Source: Paraburkholderia sp. NMBU_R16 (GTDB lineage Bacteria > Pseudomonadota > Gammaproteobacteria > Burkholderiales > Burkholderiaceae). From it: a stretch of DNA of 64,000 nucleotides. The stretch's first letter is position 1, and each line of letters begins with the position of its first letter. A program made the position numbers and the translations under genes. The notes under the pieces were generated by a model. The model searched no databases and was not told the origin of the DNA. It saw nothing but the letters and a program-made list of their open reading frames with translations. Location of the stretch: contig NZ_JAAAYE010000027.1 of NCBI RefSeq assembly GCF_013282575.1, forward strand, positions 1-64,000. Direction: 5' to 3'. Below are positions 35,661 to 43,799 of the stretch, in pieces.

Positions 35661-36611
35661 ATGAAAATCGCTTTTCTGGGAGCCGGTGCGCTCGGTTGTA
35701 CCGTCGGCGCCGCGCTCACTGAGGGAGGCCATGAGACTTGGCTGGTCGACCGTTTTGCGGCACACGTCGAAGCCATGGTTCGCGACGGCCTGCAAGTCGA
35801 CGACGAGGCCGGAACGCGCCGGGTGAAGGTTCGCGCGACGATGAATCCATCCGAAGTCGGCCCGGTCGACCTCGTCATCGTGTTGGTCAAGTCCTTCCAC
35901 ACCGATTCGGCGATGCGCGGCGCGCTCGGCCTCGTGGGCCCCGATACGGTCGTCTTGTCTCTGCAAAACGGGCTCGGTCACGAAGACGTGCTCAGCGAGA
36001 TCGTCGGTCGCGAGCGGGTGCTCGCCGGCAAGACTTATGTCGGTGGCGTGCTGCGCGCGCCCGGCCATATCCAGTCAGGCGTCACCGGAAAGCTTACGAT
36101 CATCGGGGAACTCGACCGCCGAATTTCGGGCCGCGCGTGGGCCATTTCGGAGGCGCTCAATAGCGCCGGTCTGACGACAACGGTCAGCAACAATATCCTC
36201 GGCACGATGTGGGACAAGTTGCTGATCAACGTCGCCACGGGCGCCCTCACAGGCATCACGCGCCTGACTTACGGGCAACTCTACGACGAGCCGGTCCTCA
36301 AAGCGACATCGCTCGCCGCAATCGACGAAGCGATCGCCGTCGCAAAAGCGGCGGGCATCGAGCTCTCGATCGAGCATGCGGAAGACGCCTGGAACATGGC
36401 CGCCGAAGGACTTCCGTCGGCATTCAAGACTTCGATGTTGCAAAGCCTCGAGAAGTCGTCCGTCACCGAGATCGACTTCATCAACGGCGCGGTCGTGCGA
36501 TGGGGCGCGCGTCTGGGCGTGCCGACGCCGGTGAACTCGACGCTCGTCGCCTGCATCAAGGGCATCGAACGCGCGATGACGGAGCGCCAGACAGAAGGAG
36601 CCGCACTATGA
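35661..36611 (+). CDS. Ketopantoate-reductase-family dehydrogenase
   Basis: The 316-residue NAD(P)-dependent enzyme has the Rossmann start MKIAFLGAGALGCTVGAAL, a VIVLVKSFHT segment and the C-terminal catalytic helix with MWDKLLINVATGALTGI carrying the conserved Lys and Asn. It should reduce a 2-oxo acid or oxidise a 2-hydroxy acid. As first gene of a five-gene operon with CoA-thioester enzymes it is more likely catabolic than the pantothenate-pathway PanE. AGGAG precedes ATG 35661. Its stop overlaps the next start (ATGA at 36608-36611). Confidence 0.85.
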   Translation: MKIAFLGAGALGCTVGAALTEGGHETWLVDRFAAHVEAMVRDGLQVDDEAGTRRVKVRATMNPSEVGPVDLVIVLVKSFHTDSAMRGALGLVGPDTVVLSLQNGLGHEDVLSEIVGRERVLAGKTYVGGVLRAPGHIQSGVTGKLTIIGELDRRISGRAWAISEALNSAGLTTTVSNNILGTMWDKLLINVATGALTGITRLTYGQLYDEPVLKATSLAAIDEAIAVAKAAGIELSIEHAEDAWNMAAEGLPSAFKTSMLQSLEKSSVTEIDFINGAVVRWGARLGVPTPVNSTLVACIKGIERAMTERQTEGAAL

Positions 36612-37006
36612 GCGCGCCGAAAGCATATCTGGAGCACGTCGCCATCTGGGTGAAGGACATCCACTGGCATATTCGTTTCTTCGAGGAAGTGTTCGGCATG
36701 ACCATGCGAGAAGTGGACGGCACGCGCGAAGAGCCGCGTCAGTACTGGACGCTAGGTGGTCTGCAGTTCATCGACGCGCCGCACCACGAAGGACGCGAGA
36801 GCCGGCTCGCGCATCTCGGCGTGATGTGCGAGGACCTCGAGGCCGCGCTTGCGGCCGCGCAGAACTTCGGCGTCACCGAGATGCCGCAGGGACGCAACTG
36901 GCTGCGTCTGCCCGATGGACTTGCCGTCGAACTCATTCAGGCCAGACCCGCCACATGCGTCGCGCAGGCGCTGGCGATCGATCCACGCGCGGAGCCGCAA
37001 GCATGA
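36608..37006 (+). CDS. VOC-family (glyoxalase-like) protein
   Basis: The 132-residue protein has the paired beta-alpha-beta-beta-beta fold of the vicinal oxygen chelate superfamily. LEHVAIWVKDI near 8 provides a metal-binding His, and the final strand LPDGLAVELIQ near 116 gives the metal-binding Glu. Members include dioxygenases, lyases, epimerases and isomerases. It overlaps its neighbours by four bases on both sides, so it belongs to the same pathway; an epimerase or isomerase step is conceivable but inferred. Confidence 0.82.
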   Translation: MSAPKAYLEHVAIWVKDIHWHIRFFEEVFGMTMREVDGTREEPRQYWTLGGLQFIDAPHHEGRESRLAHLGVMCEDLEAALAAAQNFGVTEMPQGRNWLRLPDGLAVELIQARPATCVAQALAIDPRAEPQA

Positions 37007-37464
37007 CTGCTATCAGCGATAAGTATTGGGATGACGCGCAGGTAGGCGATGAGTGCGTGAGCCCGTCCTACACCGTCACGAAAGAACGCATCCTCGCTTA
37101 CGCCGATCTCACGGGCGACCACACTCCGGTGCACGTCGACGAAAAATACGCCAACGCGAGCCACTTCGGTTCGATCGTCGCACACGGTCTATTCGGATTG
37201 TCCATTGCCGATGGCCTGAAGACCCAAAGCGACTATCGCTTCCTGCCCGGCATGTCGCTCGGCTGGACGTGGGACTTTCTGCTGCCGATCAAGGTCAACG
37301 ACGTGCTGCATGTGAAGTTCCGTGTCGGCTCGATGCGTGCGAGCAAGAGCCGTCCCGGCTGGGGCATCGTCGTTCTGCCGTCCGAGCTGATCAACCAGAA
37401 CGGCGACGTCGTCCAACACGGCGAGCATCGTCTGATGATTCCGCGCCGTCCAGGAGCGAACTGA
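37003..37464 (+). CDS. MaoC-type hydratase/dehydratase
   Basis: The 153-residue hotdog protein carries the R-hydratase motif: YADLTGDHTPVHVDEKYA near 32-49, with the catalytic Asp and His, and then FGSIVAHGLFGLS. Such enzymes add water to an enoyl-CoA or remove it from a 3-hydroxyacyl-CoA. Four-base overlap upstream and one-base overlap with the CoA-transferase start downstream (TGATG) show tight coupling. Together with the CoA-transferase it suggests activation of an acid to its CoA thioester and (de)hydration. Confidence 0.87.
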   Translation: MTAISDKYWDDAQVGDECVSPSYTVTKERILAYADLTGDHTPVHVDEKYANASHFGSIVAHGLFGLSIADGLKTQSDYRFLPGMSLGWTWDFLLPIKVNDVLHVKFRVGSMRASKSRPGWGIVVLPSELINQNGDVVQHGEHRLMIPRRPGAN

Positions 37465-38683
37465 TGCAACCCCGTCCCCTCGAAGGTATTCGCGTCGTCG
37501 ATTACAGCCACTTTCTCGCAGGTCCCTATGTCGGTCGATGCCTCGCGGCACTCGGTGCGGAAGTCATCAAGGTCGAGCGTCCCGGCAGCGGCGATGCCGG
37601 ACGTCAGCACGCCACGGTCCTCGACGACCAGCAAAGCGCATACTTCCTGCAGCTCAACATGGGCAAGCGCGGCGTGAGCGTCGACATGAAGGATCCGCGC
37701 GGCAAGGCGTTCATGCAGCGCCTCTGTGATTCGGCTGACGTGTTCATCGAAAACTATCGGCCGGGCGCGCTGGACAAGCTGGGCCTCGGCTACGCCGCGT
37801 TGTCGAAGCGCAACCCAGGCCTCGTCTATTGCTCGATTTCGGCATATGGACACACTGGACCCGACGCGCACCGCGCGGGTTTCGGTCTCATCGCAGAGGC
37901 CAAGAGCGGCATCATGCAGATGATCGGTAATCCTGGCGAGCCGCCGCCGCTCATGCGTATCTCGCTTGGCGATATGTACACGGGCATCCACGCGGTTGCC
38001 GCCATCAACGCCGCGTTGATCGGTCGCATGAAAAGCGGGCGGGGTCAGCATATCGACATGGCGCTCTACGACACACTGGTATCGATGCACGAATATGCGT
38101 GCAGTGCTACACCGTGCAAGGCGTGGTTCCCGAGCAAACGGGTCACGACATGCCGACATCGACTTTGTACGGCGTGTTCCGCGCGGCCGATGGCGATCTC
38201 GTCATCGCGGCGCAAGTCGACGAGTCGTGGAAGCGGTTCGGCACGCTCGTCGAGGCGCACGGCGGTCCTGCTGGGTTCGGCACCGATGCGCGATTCCACA
38301 GCCTCAACGGGCGCAACGCGAATCGCGAGGCCATCCTTGCGGTCGTGAAACCATGGGTGGCTGCACGACCGGTCGCGGAGGTGCTGGCCTTGCTCGATAG
38401 TGCCGATGTCCCTTGCGCCAAGGTTCAGCGCATCGATGAGGTCGTGGCCGATCCGCAGATCGTTGCGCGCGGCATGCTGATCGAGCAGGAGCATCCGCGC
38501 TTTGGAAAACTGCGCCTGCCGAATCTGCCGTTTCGATTTTCCGACTGCGATACGTCGATCCGAACGGTGGGTCCCGACCTGGGGCAGCATAACGCGGAAG
38601 TCGCTCGATCGCTCGGCTTCAGCGCGGCCGAGATCGACGCGATGCAGACCGACGGCGTGCTGTTCTCGAAAAGGAGCGCGTGA
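37464..38683 (+). pseudogene. Family III (CaiB/BaiF) CoA-transferase with a one-base frameshift
   Basis: The gene encodes a family III CoA-transferase of about 406 residues but is broken by a frameshift. The first part (37464 to about 38099) has the conserved start LEGIRVVDYSHFLAGPY and the catalytic Asp in SLGDMYTGIHAVAA near 172. At GCGTG (38097-38101) the frame is lost and continues one frame back as VQCYTVQGVVPEQTGHDM to 38683. Restoring a single G (GCGGTG) gives one uninterrupted family-length protein, and no other damage is visible. It is either a very recent mutation or a sequencing error. It lies in a tightly overlapping operon, and its true stop overlaps the aroE-like start. Confidence 0.88.
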
Positions 38684-39516
38684 TGAGTGATCGATACGCG
38701 GTGATCGGAAATCCGATCGGCCACACCAAGTCTCCGCTGATCCACGGCTTCTTTGCGCGGGAGACTGGCCAACAGATGACGTACGTGGCCATCGAAGGCC
38801 CGCTCGAGCCGGCGGACGCCTTCGCCTGCACGGTCCGAAACTTCATCGCCGCGGGCGGCAAAGGCATGAACATCACGGCGCCATTCAAATTGGAGGCCTT
38901 CGCCATCGCCGATGAACGCAGCGAACGCGCATCGCTCGCGCGCGCTGTCAACGCGATGAAGTTCGAGAACGGGCGGATCCTCGCCGAAAACTTCGATGGC
39001 GTGGGCCTGGTGCGGGACATCGAAGTGAATCTGCATCAGCCGATGGAGGACAAGCGCGTTCTGATTCTCGGCGCGGGCGGTGCGGTGCGCGGCGCGCTAT
39101 TGCCGTTCATAGGTGCGCGGCCTGCGGAACTCGTCGTCGCGAACCGGCATGTGGACAAGGCGAAGGCACTCGTCGAACAGGTTGCTGCCGGCAGTCCGTT
39201 GATCGCATGCGGTTATGCCGACCTGCAATCGATGGGTCGGTTCGATCTCGTCGTGAACGCGACCTCGGCGAGCTTGACCGGGCAATTGCCGCCGGTTCCG
39301 TCGAGCGTCTTCAGTCCAAATGGGACCGCTTATGAGCTTGCCTATGGAAAAGGACTCACGCCCTTCCTGCGGCTGGCCCGGAATACGGGCGTGCGGGGCA
39401 TCGCCGATGGCGTGGGCATGCTGGTCGAGCAGGCCGCCGAGGCGTTTGTGTGGTGGCGGGGCATTCGTCCGCAGACGCGCGCCATCATCGATCATCTCAC
39501 CGTTGCGTTCGATTGA
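38683..39516 (+). CDS. aroE: Shikimate/quinate-dehydrogenase-like enzyme
   Basis: The 277-residue protein has the AroE fold: GNPIGHTKSPLIH at the substrate site, NITAPFK with the catalytic Lys near 65, NFDGVGLVRDI with the catalytic Asp, the nucleotide loop GAGGAVRGALLPF near 125 and NRHVDKA, which suits NADP. It should oxidise or reduce shikimate, quinate or a similar hydroxy acid. As last gene of a catabolic-looking operon, overlapping the CoA-transferase stop by one base (TGATG, AAGGAG before it), it is probably not the housekeeping AroE. The symbol names the family only. Confidence 0.85.
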   Translation: MSDRYAVIGNPIGHTKSPLIHGFFARETGQQMTYVAIEGPLEPADAFACTVRNFIAAGGKGMNITAPFKLEAFAIADERSERASLARAVNAMKFENGRILAENFDGVGLVRDIEVNLHQPMEDKRVLILGAGGAVRGALLPFIGARPAELVVANRHVDKAKALVEQVAAGSPLIACGYADLQSMGRFDLVVNATSASLTGQLPPVPSSVFSPNGTAYELAYGKGLTPFLRLARNTGVRGIADGVGMLVEQAAEAFVWWRGIRPQTRAIIDHLTVAFD

Positions 39517-39607
39517 ACGTATCGGCTGCGGCCTGATCGTCCAGGAGATGCATTCATAGGCACAGCGCAATGACTACAATAGGCACATTGCCGACGACAA
39601 TACTGTC

Positions 39608-40513
39608 ATGCTCACGCCCGAACTGCCCGATCTCAAGCTGCTTCAGCTATTCGACTTGCTGTATGACGTTCGGAGCGTCACGCGGGCGGCGGAGCAGCTC
39701 GGACAGAGTCAGCCCACCGTCAGCATCTGGTTGGGGCGTCTACGTGTGCATCTGCAGGACCCGCTGTTCGTGCGCACGCCTGGCGGCATGACGCCAACGC
39801 CTCAAGCAGACGCGCTGATCGGGCCGTGCAGGGAAATTCTCGAATCGCTTCGCCGGTTCGCGGCATGGGAGATTTCCTTCGACCCGACCACGGCCAAGCG
39901 GCGCTTTCGCATCTGCATGACGGACGCCAGCCACATCACGCTTCTGCCCCGGATGCTGGCTCACGTGCGTGCACAGGCACCGGGTATTCGGCTGGAAGCC
40001 GCGAGAATCGACGGAAATACGGAGCGGGCGCTCGAATCCGGCGAGGCTGACCTTGCCATCGGACATATCCCATGGCTCGGCGGCGGAATGTATCAGCAAC
40101 AGCTATACATGCAGGATTGGGTGTGCCTCGCCAATCCGAGCCATCCACGGGTGCACACCCGGCTGACTCTGAAGCAATACCGTACCGAGGGACACGTGGT
40201 CATCGCCGCCGGCACCGGCGCGCAACTACTGGAACAGGCCCTGTTGCGCGAGAACATAGAACGCGATGTCGTGCTTGAACTGCCAGGAATGCTCGGGCTG
40301 GGATCGATCATCAAATCGACCGACCTCATCGCAACATTGCCGCGAAACATCGGTGAAACGTTGGCGCGGGTGAACGACATTGCGGTCCATTCTTGCCCAT
40401 TCCCGGTCGAGAAGTTCGCGGTGCGACAGCACTGGCATGCGAAGTACCATCACGAAGCTGGAAACCGATGGCTTCGCTCCGTCGTGGCCGACCTGTTTTT
40501 GAGCAGGAATTAG
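39608..40513 (+). CDS. LysR-type transcriptional regulator
   Basis: The 301-residue regulator has an N-terminal winged helix-turn-helix (residues about 9-68, DVRSVTRAAEQLGQSQPTVS, DPLFVRTPGGMTPT) and a two-lobed effector-binding domain from about 95 (RRFRICMTDASHITLLPRML). It lies 91 bases downstream of the five-gene operon on the same strand and is the natural candidate for its regulator. The effector is unknown. It converges on the DUF5329 gene. Confidence 0.9.
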   Translation: MLTPELPDLKLLQLFDLLYDVRSVTRAAEQLGQSQPTVSIWLGRLRVHLQDPLFVRTPGGMTPTPQADALIGPCREILESLRRFAAWEISFDPTTAKRRFRICMTDASHITLLPRMLAHVRAQAPGIRLEAARIDGNTERALESGEADLAIGHIPWLGGGMYQQQLYMQDWVCLANPSHPRVHTRLTLKQYRTEGHVVIAAGTGAQLLEQALLRENIERDVVLELPGMLGLGSIIKSTDLIATLPRNIGETLARVNDIAVHSCPFPVEKFAVRQHWHAKYHHEAGNRWLRSVVADLFLSRN

Positions 40514-40528
40514 ACCGGAGCGCGTTTT

Positions 40529-40948
40529 TCACCGATGCCCCGCTGCGGGCACGGAAGCAGCGTTCGAACCGTCAGCGCGAGTCGCGCGCAGCGACTTCAA
40601 TTGCGTCGTGAGCCACGCCTCGCTCGTCTGTGCCGGCGTATTGCCGCACTGAACCAGATATGGCTTTCCGCTAATGCTGCTTTTCGTAGCTGCCAGTTCA
40701 ATGAACTGTTCTGTGCTGCTCAGCGTAGTGCGCGCTTCCAGGTAGTGCAGCTTGGCGAGCATATGCGCCTTCGCTTTCTCCCCGGAATACCAACTGCCAT
40801 TGCGATTGAACTTGCAATCCGATGTCTCGAGGCGTCCCAGCAAGGAAGCAATCTCAGCCTGCACGATGGGCGAACTCTCGCCGGCTCTCACCGTCATCGC
40901 CATGCCGAGAGCCAACACAATCAGCCCAATGCGAATATGCCGCAGCAT
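40529..40948 (-). CDS. DUF5329-type exported protein
   Basis: The 139-residue protein has a signal peptide (MLRHIRIGLIVLALGMAMTVRA) and a short soluble domain with EIASLLGRLETSDCKFNRNGSWYSGEKAKAHM, TTLSSTEQFIELAATKSS and KPYLVQCGN. This pattern matches DUF5329, whose function is unknown; the two Cys may pair. ATG 40948 has GAGGAG at eight bases and is preferred to GTG 40951. It follows the small membrane protein gene after 38 bases, probably in one transcript. Confidence 0.75.
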   Translation of the reverse strand: MLRHIRIGLIVLALGMAMTVRAGESSPIVQAEIASLLGRLETSDCKFNRNGSWYSGEKAKAHMLAKLHYLEARTTLSSTEQFIELAATKSSISGKPYLVQCGNTPAQTSEAWLTTQLKSLRATRADGSNAASVPAAGHR

Positions 40949-40986
40949 CACTCGCGCTCCTCGAAATCGGCTGACGATCGCGGACG

Positions 40987-41157
40987 CTACGATCGATCGC
41001 GGTTACGTGTACGAGTCGCCGCCGTAATGACACCGACACCCAGCATGATCACCGCGACGATGATGACCGTGTGCTGCGACACGTGCATCGTGATCAGCGC
41101 CCACGAAACGCCGCCGATCAAGATCAGCCATCCGACCAGGTATATGAGCAGGGTCAT
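40987..41157 (-). CDS. Small two-helix membrane protein (56 aa)
   Basis: The 56-residue product consists of two hydrophobic helices (MTLLIYLVGWLILIGGVSWALI and VIIVAVIMLGVGVITAA) with an Arg-rich tail (TRTRNRDRS). ATG 41157 is preceded by AGAGG at nine bases, which argues against the longer open frame. It precedes the DUF5329 gene on the same strand. I recognise no characterised homologue. Confidence 0.65.
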   Translation of the reverse strand: MTLLIYLVGWLILIGGVSWALITMHVSQHTVIIVAVIMLGVGVITAATRTRNRDRS

Positions 41158-41371
41158 CGAGTTCGGCCTCTTTCTTTGCGATGCCCAAAGTTTAACGGAT
41201 CGCACAGCGATGACCACGTCGATGAAACGATTGAAACCTTCGAGCGCAGCCCGTTACTGCCGGTTACACAAGCGACAGCCCGGTATCACCCGGCCTCTCC
41301 GCAATAAGTACCATGTAAGCAGGTGAACTACCGCCTGCGAGCCGACTGGCTGCAGGCGAAGCGAAAGGAAA

Positions 41372-41650
41372 ATGAAACGAATTCTGTTGTGTGCTGCACT
41401 CGGGGTTGCGGGCGTGTGCGCATCGGTCAGTGCGTTCGCGCGCACCGATATCGGCGTGTTTTTCGGCGTACCGGGGCCCGTGTACGAAGCGCCGCCACCC
41501 GTCTATTACGCGCCCCCGCCGCCGGTGGTCTACGAACAGCCCGCGCCTGTCTACTATGGCCCGTATTACGGCGATGGCTATCGCCGGGAATGGCACGACA
41601 ACGGCTGGCACCGCGGCTGGCGTCACCACCACCGTGACGACGACGATTGA
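41372..41650 (+). CDS. Secreted Pro/Tyr-rich protein with His/Asp-rich tail
   Basis: The 92-residue protein has a signal peptide (residues 1-23, ending VSAFA), a Pro-Tyr-Val-rich middle (PPVYYAPPPPVVYEQPAP) and a C-terminus rich in Trp, Arg, His and Asp (WHRGWRHHHRDDDD). It resembles the small PXPV-repeat exported proteins frequent in Burkholderia; the His/Asp tail could bind metal. AGGAAA precedes ATG 41372, and an intrinsic terminator follows directly. Function is unknown. Confidence 0.72.
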   Translation: MKRILLCAALGVAGVCASVSAFARTDIGVFFGVPGPVYEAPPPVYYAPPPPVVYEQPAPVYYGPYYGDGYRREWHDNGWHRGWRHHHRDDDD

Positions 41651-41660
41651 CCTGCACACG

Positions 41661-41688
41661 ATGCGGCCTTCAGGGCCGCATTTCATTT
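41661..41688 (+). terminator. Rho-independent terminator
   Basis: ATGCGGCC (41661-41668) and GGCCGCAT (41674-41681) form an 8-bp stem around TTCAG, followed by a T-rich stretch. It ends the transcript of the Pro/Tyr-rich protein gene 10 bases after its stop codon. Confidence 0.8.
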
Positions 41689-41909
41689 CGCCGCCCGTTT
41701 CACGCCACCGGCATCGAATGTGGCGTTACAAAAAGTCTTCCGGTGGACCGCCGATAAGGGATTGCTTGCTCACCGGCCGCTCCTCGCTGCGCGCACGGGA
41801 AGTTTTCAGTTGCCGCAGGTTCCGAGCGTCCAGGCCGTTGGAAAACGTACCAAGAAAGTTTTCAGTTCCGGGCGGCGGGTCGAGCTCATTTTTCACGCCT
41901 CGATGCAGT
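41689..41909. other. Boundary region of the ATPase island with a 12-bp direct repeat
   Basis: The sequence AAGTTTTCAGTT occurs twice, at 41800-41811 and 41856-41867. Base composition shifts towards AT from here through about 43620. No gene is visible. This could mark the edge of an insertion, but no integrase, transposase or clear attachment-site pair was found. Confidence 0.35.
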
Positions 41910-43412
41910 TCAAAAAAGCGCAGCGTAATCGTTTAGGTCTCGGGCCACATAGCCCTTGTCGCTAAGATGCTTCCTTTCGCTGTTGGAGAAGCTCGTCGAA
42001 AAAACAAACATTTCCCGGGTCCACCCCTGAAGATGTCGATGGTCCCGAGCAGCAAGAAAGTCGGCTACATGTTGCTCGAAACCCATCAGGGATTCGCTGG
42101 TATGTGCAGCAGCTGAGCGCTTGCAGGACCCGAACCTAACGCGCTTGCCTGCCTCATCCAGCGCAACCAGGTCAATTTCAATGCTGCGGGTCGCGTCCTT
42201 GGGGCGATTCCAGTAGCCCATCTGCAGGCTGGACAGGTCGAAGTCCCCCTTGCCCTTGCGGGAACTCTCTTCATGCAGCTTCCGGATGAGCTTTTCGAAG
42301 GCATACCCTTCGATGGTCGCCAGGCGCGGGCGCGCCAGCTCAAGGGTTCGGGGCAGCGGCTTCATGCGAGCAGCCTCTCGAGCAGGTTTGGCCACCGCCA
42401 GCCACGCCTGAAGAAAATTGTCCGCGATGTAATAGCGCGCGTTACGACTCTTTCCATCCGAAAAAACCGGGTTCAACTTGACTATCATCTCGTATTTCTG
42501 GACGAGAGCCGTCAGGTATCCACCTATCTGCGTTTTTTCTGAAGCCGACCCGACTCCAGTCAGCAGTTCGCCGTGGCCGCACCCCGGGTGGTCGGCGAGG
42601 AAAGTCAGAATGGCAAGAGAACGCCCCCTGAGTTCACGCAGGAACCACGTATCAGCCTCTTCCGAAAGCGGGCTTGAGCTGCGGATGAACATCCTCGTGA
42701 GCAACTCGTCAGTAAAAGACTCTGGCGCCACCTGATAGAGGTCCTGTTCGAACGCGTCGTGATAGAACTTCGGCACCCCCTCAAAGAAAGACCAAAGCGT
42801 AAGCCACTGCGAAGGCATCCGGACATCCTGGCTCCGGAACACCGAAACAAGGTCTTCGAAATCCCAATGGTCCAGTCTGATGCGCTGGGTTAGCCGGCCG
42901 AACAAGGGCGACCCTGCATCTTCCAGCAGCAGATTCATGTCCGCGTGCAAGGACCCCAGCACAAAGAGCCCTCCATGCGGCAGTCTCGAATTGCGAAGCT
43001 TGTCGACTTCCGCCTGCAAAAACGAGCTGAAACTGCGAAGCGCCGCGCGCGTGAAGTACTGGAACTCATCGATGACGATTACGAGCCCCACGCGGCACAG
43101 TTCTCCAATCGCGTGCGCCATCGACGGAAAATCGACGACATGTTCACTCAGCTCTCGGGCGAGGATATGGTCGCTATCGTTGAGCGCGCGCTGGAAGGTC
43201 GCCGCGACATCACGCTCGTCCGAATCAGGCACCTGCATGTAGATGAGATGGCTCGACAGCCTGTCGTTGTTGCGCGCCAGATGCGATATCAGCGTTGTCT
43301 TGCCAATCCGTCTGCGACCCTCGATACGACAGAAGAACCACCTCCCGGAGTTCACAACACGGCTCAGCTCCGCGAGCGGCTCAGCTCGCCCATAAAATCC
43401 CCATTCGGCCAT
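41910..43412 (-). CDS. P-loop ATPase with C-terminal nuclease-like domain (archaeal-ATPase/DUF234 type)
   Basis: The 500-residue protein begins FYGRAEPLAELSRVV and has Walker A RRRIGKTTLI near 34 and Walker B LVIVIDEFQYFTRA near 115. A helical winged part follows near 260-345 (RSLAILTFLADHPGCGHGELLTGVG). The C-terminal domain (about 365-500) shows EIDLVALDE and FGSCKRS, the E-x-D and C-K pattern of PD-(D/E)XK-like nucleases in the DUF234 group. Such MNS/STAND-like ATPases are often tied to mobile or defence functions, but their activity is mostly unknown. Base and codon use are AT-richer than in neighbours, indicating transfer. It stands alone with an AT-rich promoter region. Confidence 0.8.
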   Translation of the reverse strand: MAEWGFYGRAEPLAELSRVVNSGRWFFCRIEGRRRIGKTTLISHLARNNDRLSSHLIYMQVPDSDERDVAATFQRALNDSDHILARELSEHVVDFPSMAHAIGELCRVGLVIVIDEFQYFTRAALRSFSSFLQAEVDKLRNSRLPHGGLFVLGSLHADMNLLLEDAGSPLFGRLTQRIRLDHWDFEDLVSVFRSQDVRMPSQWLTLWSFFEGVPKFYHDAFEQDLYQVAPESFTDELLTRMFIRSSSPLSEEADTWFLRELRGRSLAILTFLADHPGCGHGELLTGVGSASEKTQIGGYLTALVQKYEMIVKLNPVFSDGKSRNARYYIADNFLQAWLAVAKPAREAARMKPLPRTLELARPRLATIEGYAFEKLIRKLHEESSRKGKGDFDLSSLQMGYWNRPKDATRSIEIDLVALDEAGKRVRFGSCKRSAAAHTSESLMGFEQHVADFLAARDHRHLQGWTREMFVFSTSFSNSERKHLSDKGYVARDLNDYAALF

Positions 43413-43621
43413 AGGTTGTTGTGTAAAGTAAAAATTCTTACCTTACGTGTTTTTGCGACGTAAGACAATGATTTTTTTGGATTTTTTTGGGCGCAAATCT
43501 GTTCAACAGGCGTTCCTGATTTTCTTAGCTCCGCGGTCCCGTATCACGCCATACTCCGGTTGTGAACGCCGCCAGGCTCGTGAAACCGCCGCGTTCGCGC
43601 CCCCGGTACGGCAGTTTTTAA
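43413..43621 (-). promoter_or_regulatory. AT-rich upstream region of the ATPase gene with a dyad
   Basis: CTTACGT (43442-43448) and ACGTAAG (43458-43464) form a 7-bp inverted repeat around a nine-base spacer, 30 bases upstream of the ATPase start. The motif GATTTTTTTGG follows twice in direct succession (about 43470-43490). The dyad is a plausible operator or a small hairpin. This is the most AT-rich stretch of the area. Confidence 0.5.
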
Positions 43622-43717
43622 GAGCGATGCCGAAATCCCATCGACTTGCAAGACCTCGCTAATGCGCTCGGCGTCGGCGTTCTCGAGCTACTCGACGCAA
43701 GAACGCTGTGGCCATGA
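43622..43717 (+). pseudogene. Possible C-terminal remnant of an Xre-type regulator
   Basis: The frame from 43622 to the TGA at 43715 encodes NPIDLQDLANALGVGVLELL followed by DARTLWP. The pattern resembles the last helices of Xre-type helix-turn-helix domains (ALADALGVSVAELL). No start and no preceding helix-turn-helix are present, and a stop lies just upstream in frame. A decayed gene end at the junction between the ATPase island and prfC is plausible but weakly supported. Confidence 0.25.
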
Positions 43718-43799
43718 GGCAGCCACTGCATCTTGGGCGCTGCGGTCCAGACCGATATCGGCGAGCAGCGAGGATTCGCCAACCTTCTCTCAAAGCGAA

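Noticed and set aside
38090-38110. Programmed ribosomal frameshift in the CoA-transferase
   Set aside because: There is no slippery heptamer, stem-loop or internal Shine-Dalgarno sequence at the site, and family members are not known to need frameshifting. A one-base deletion explains the data.
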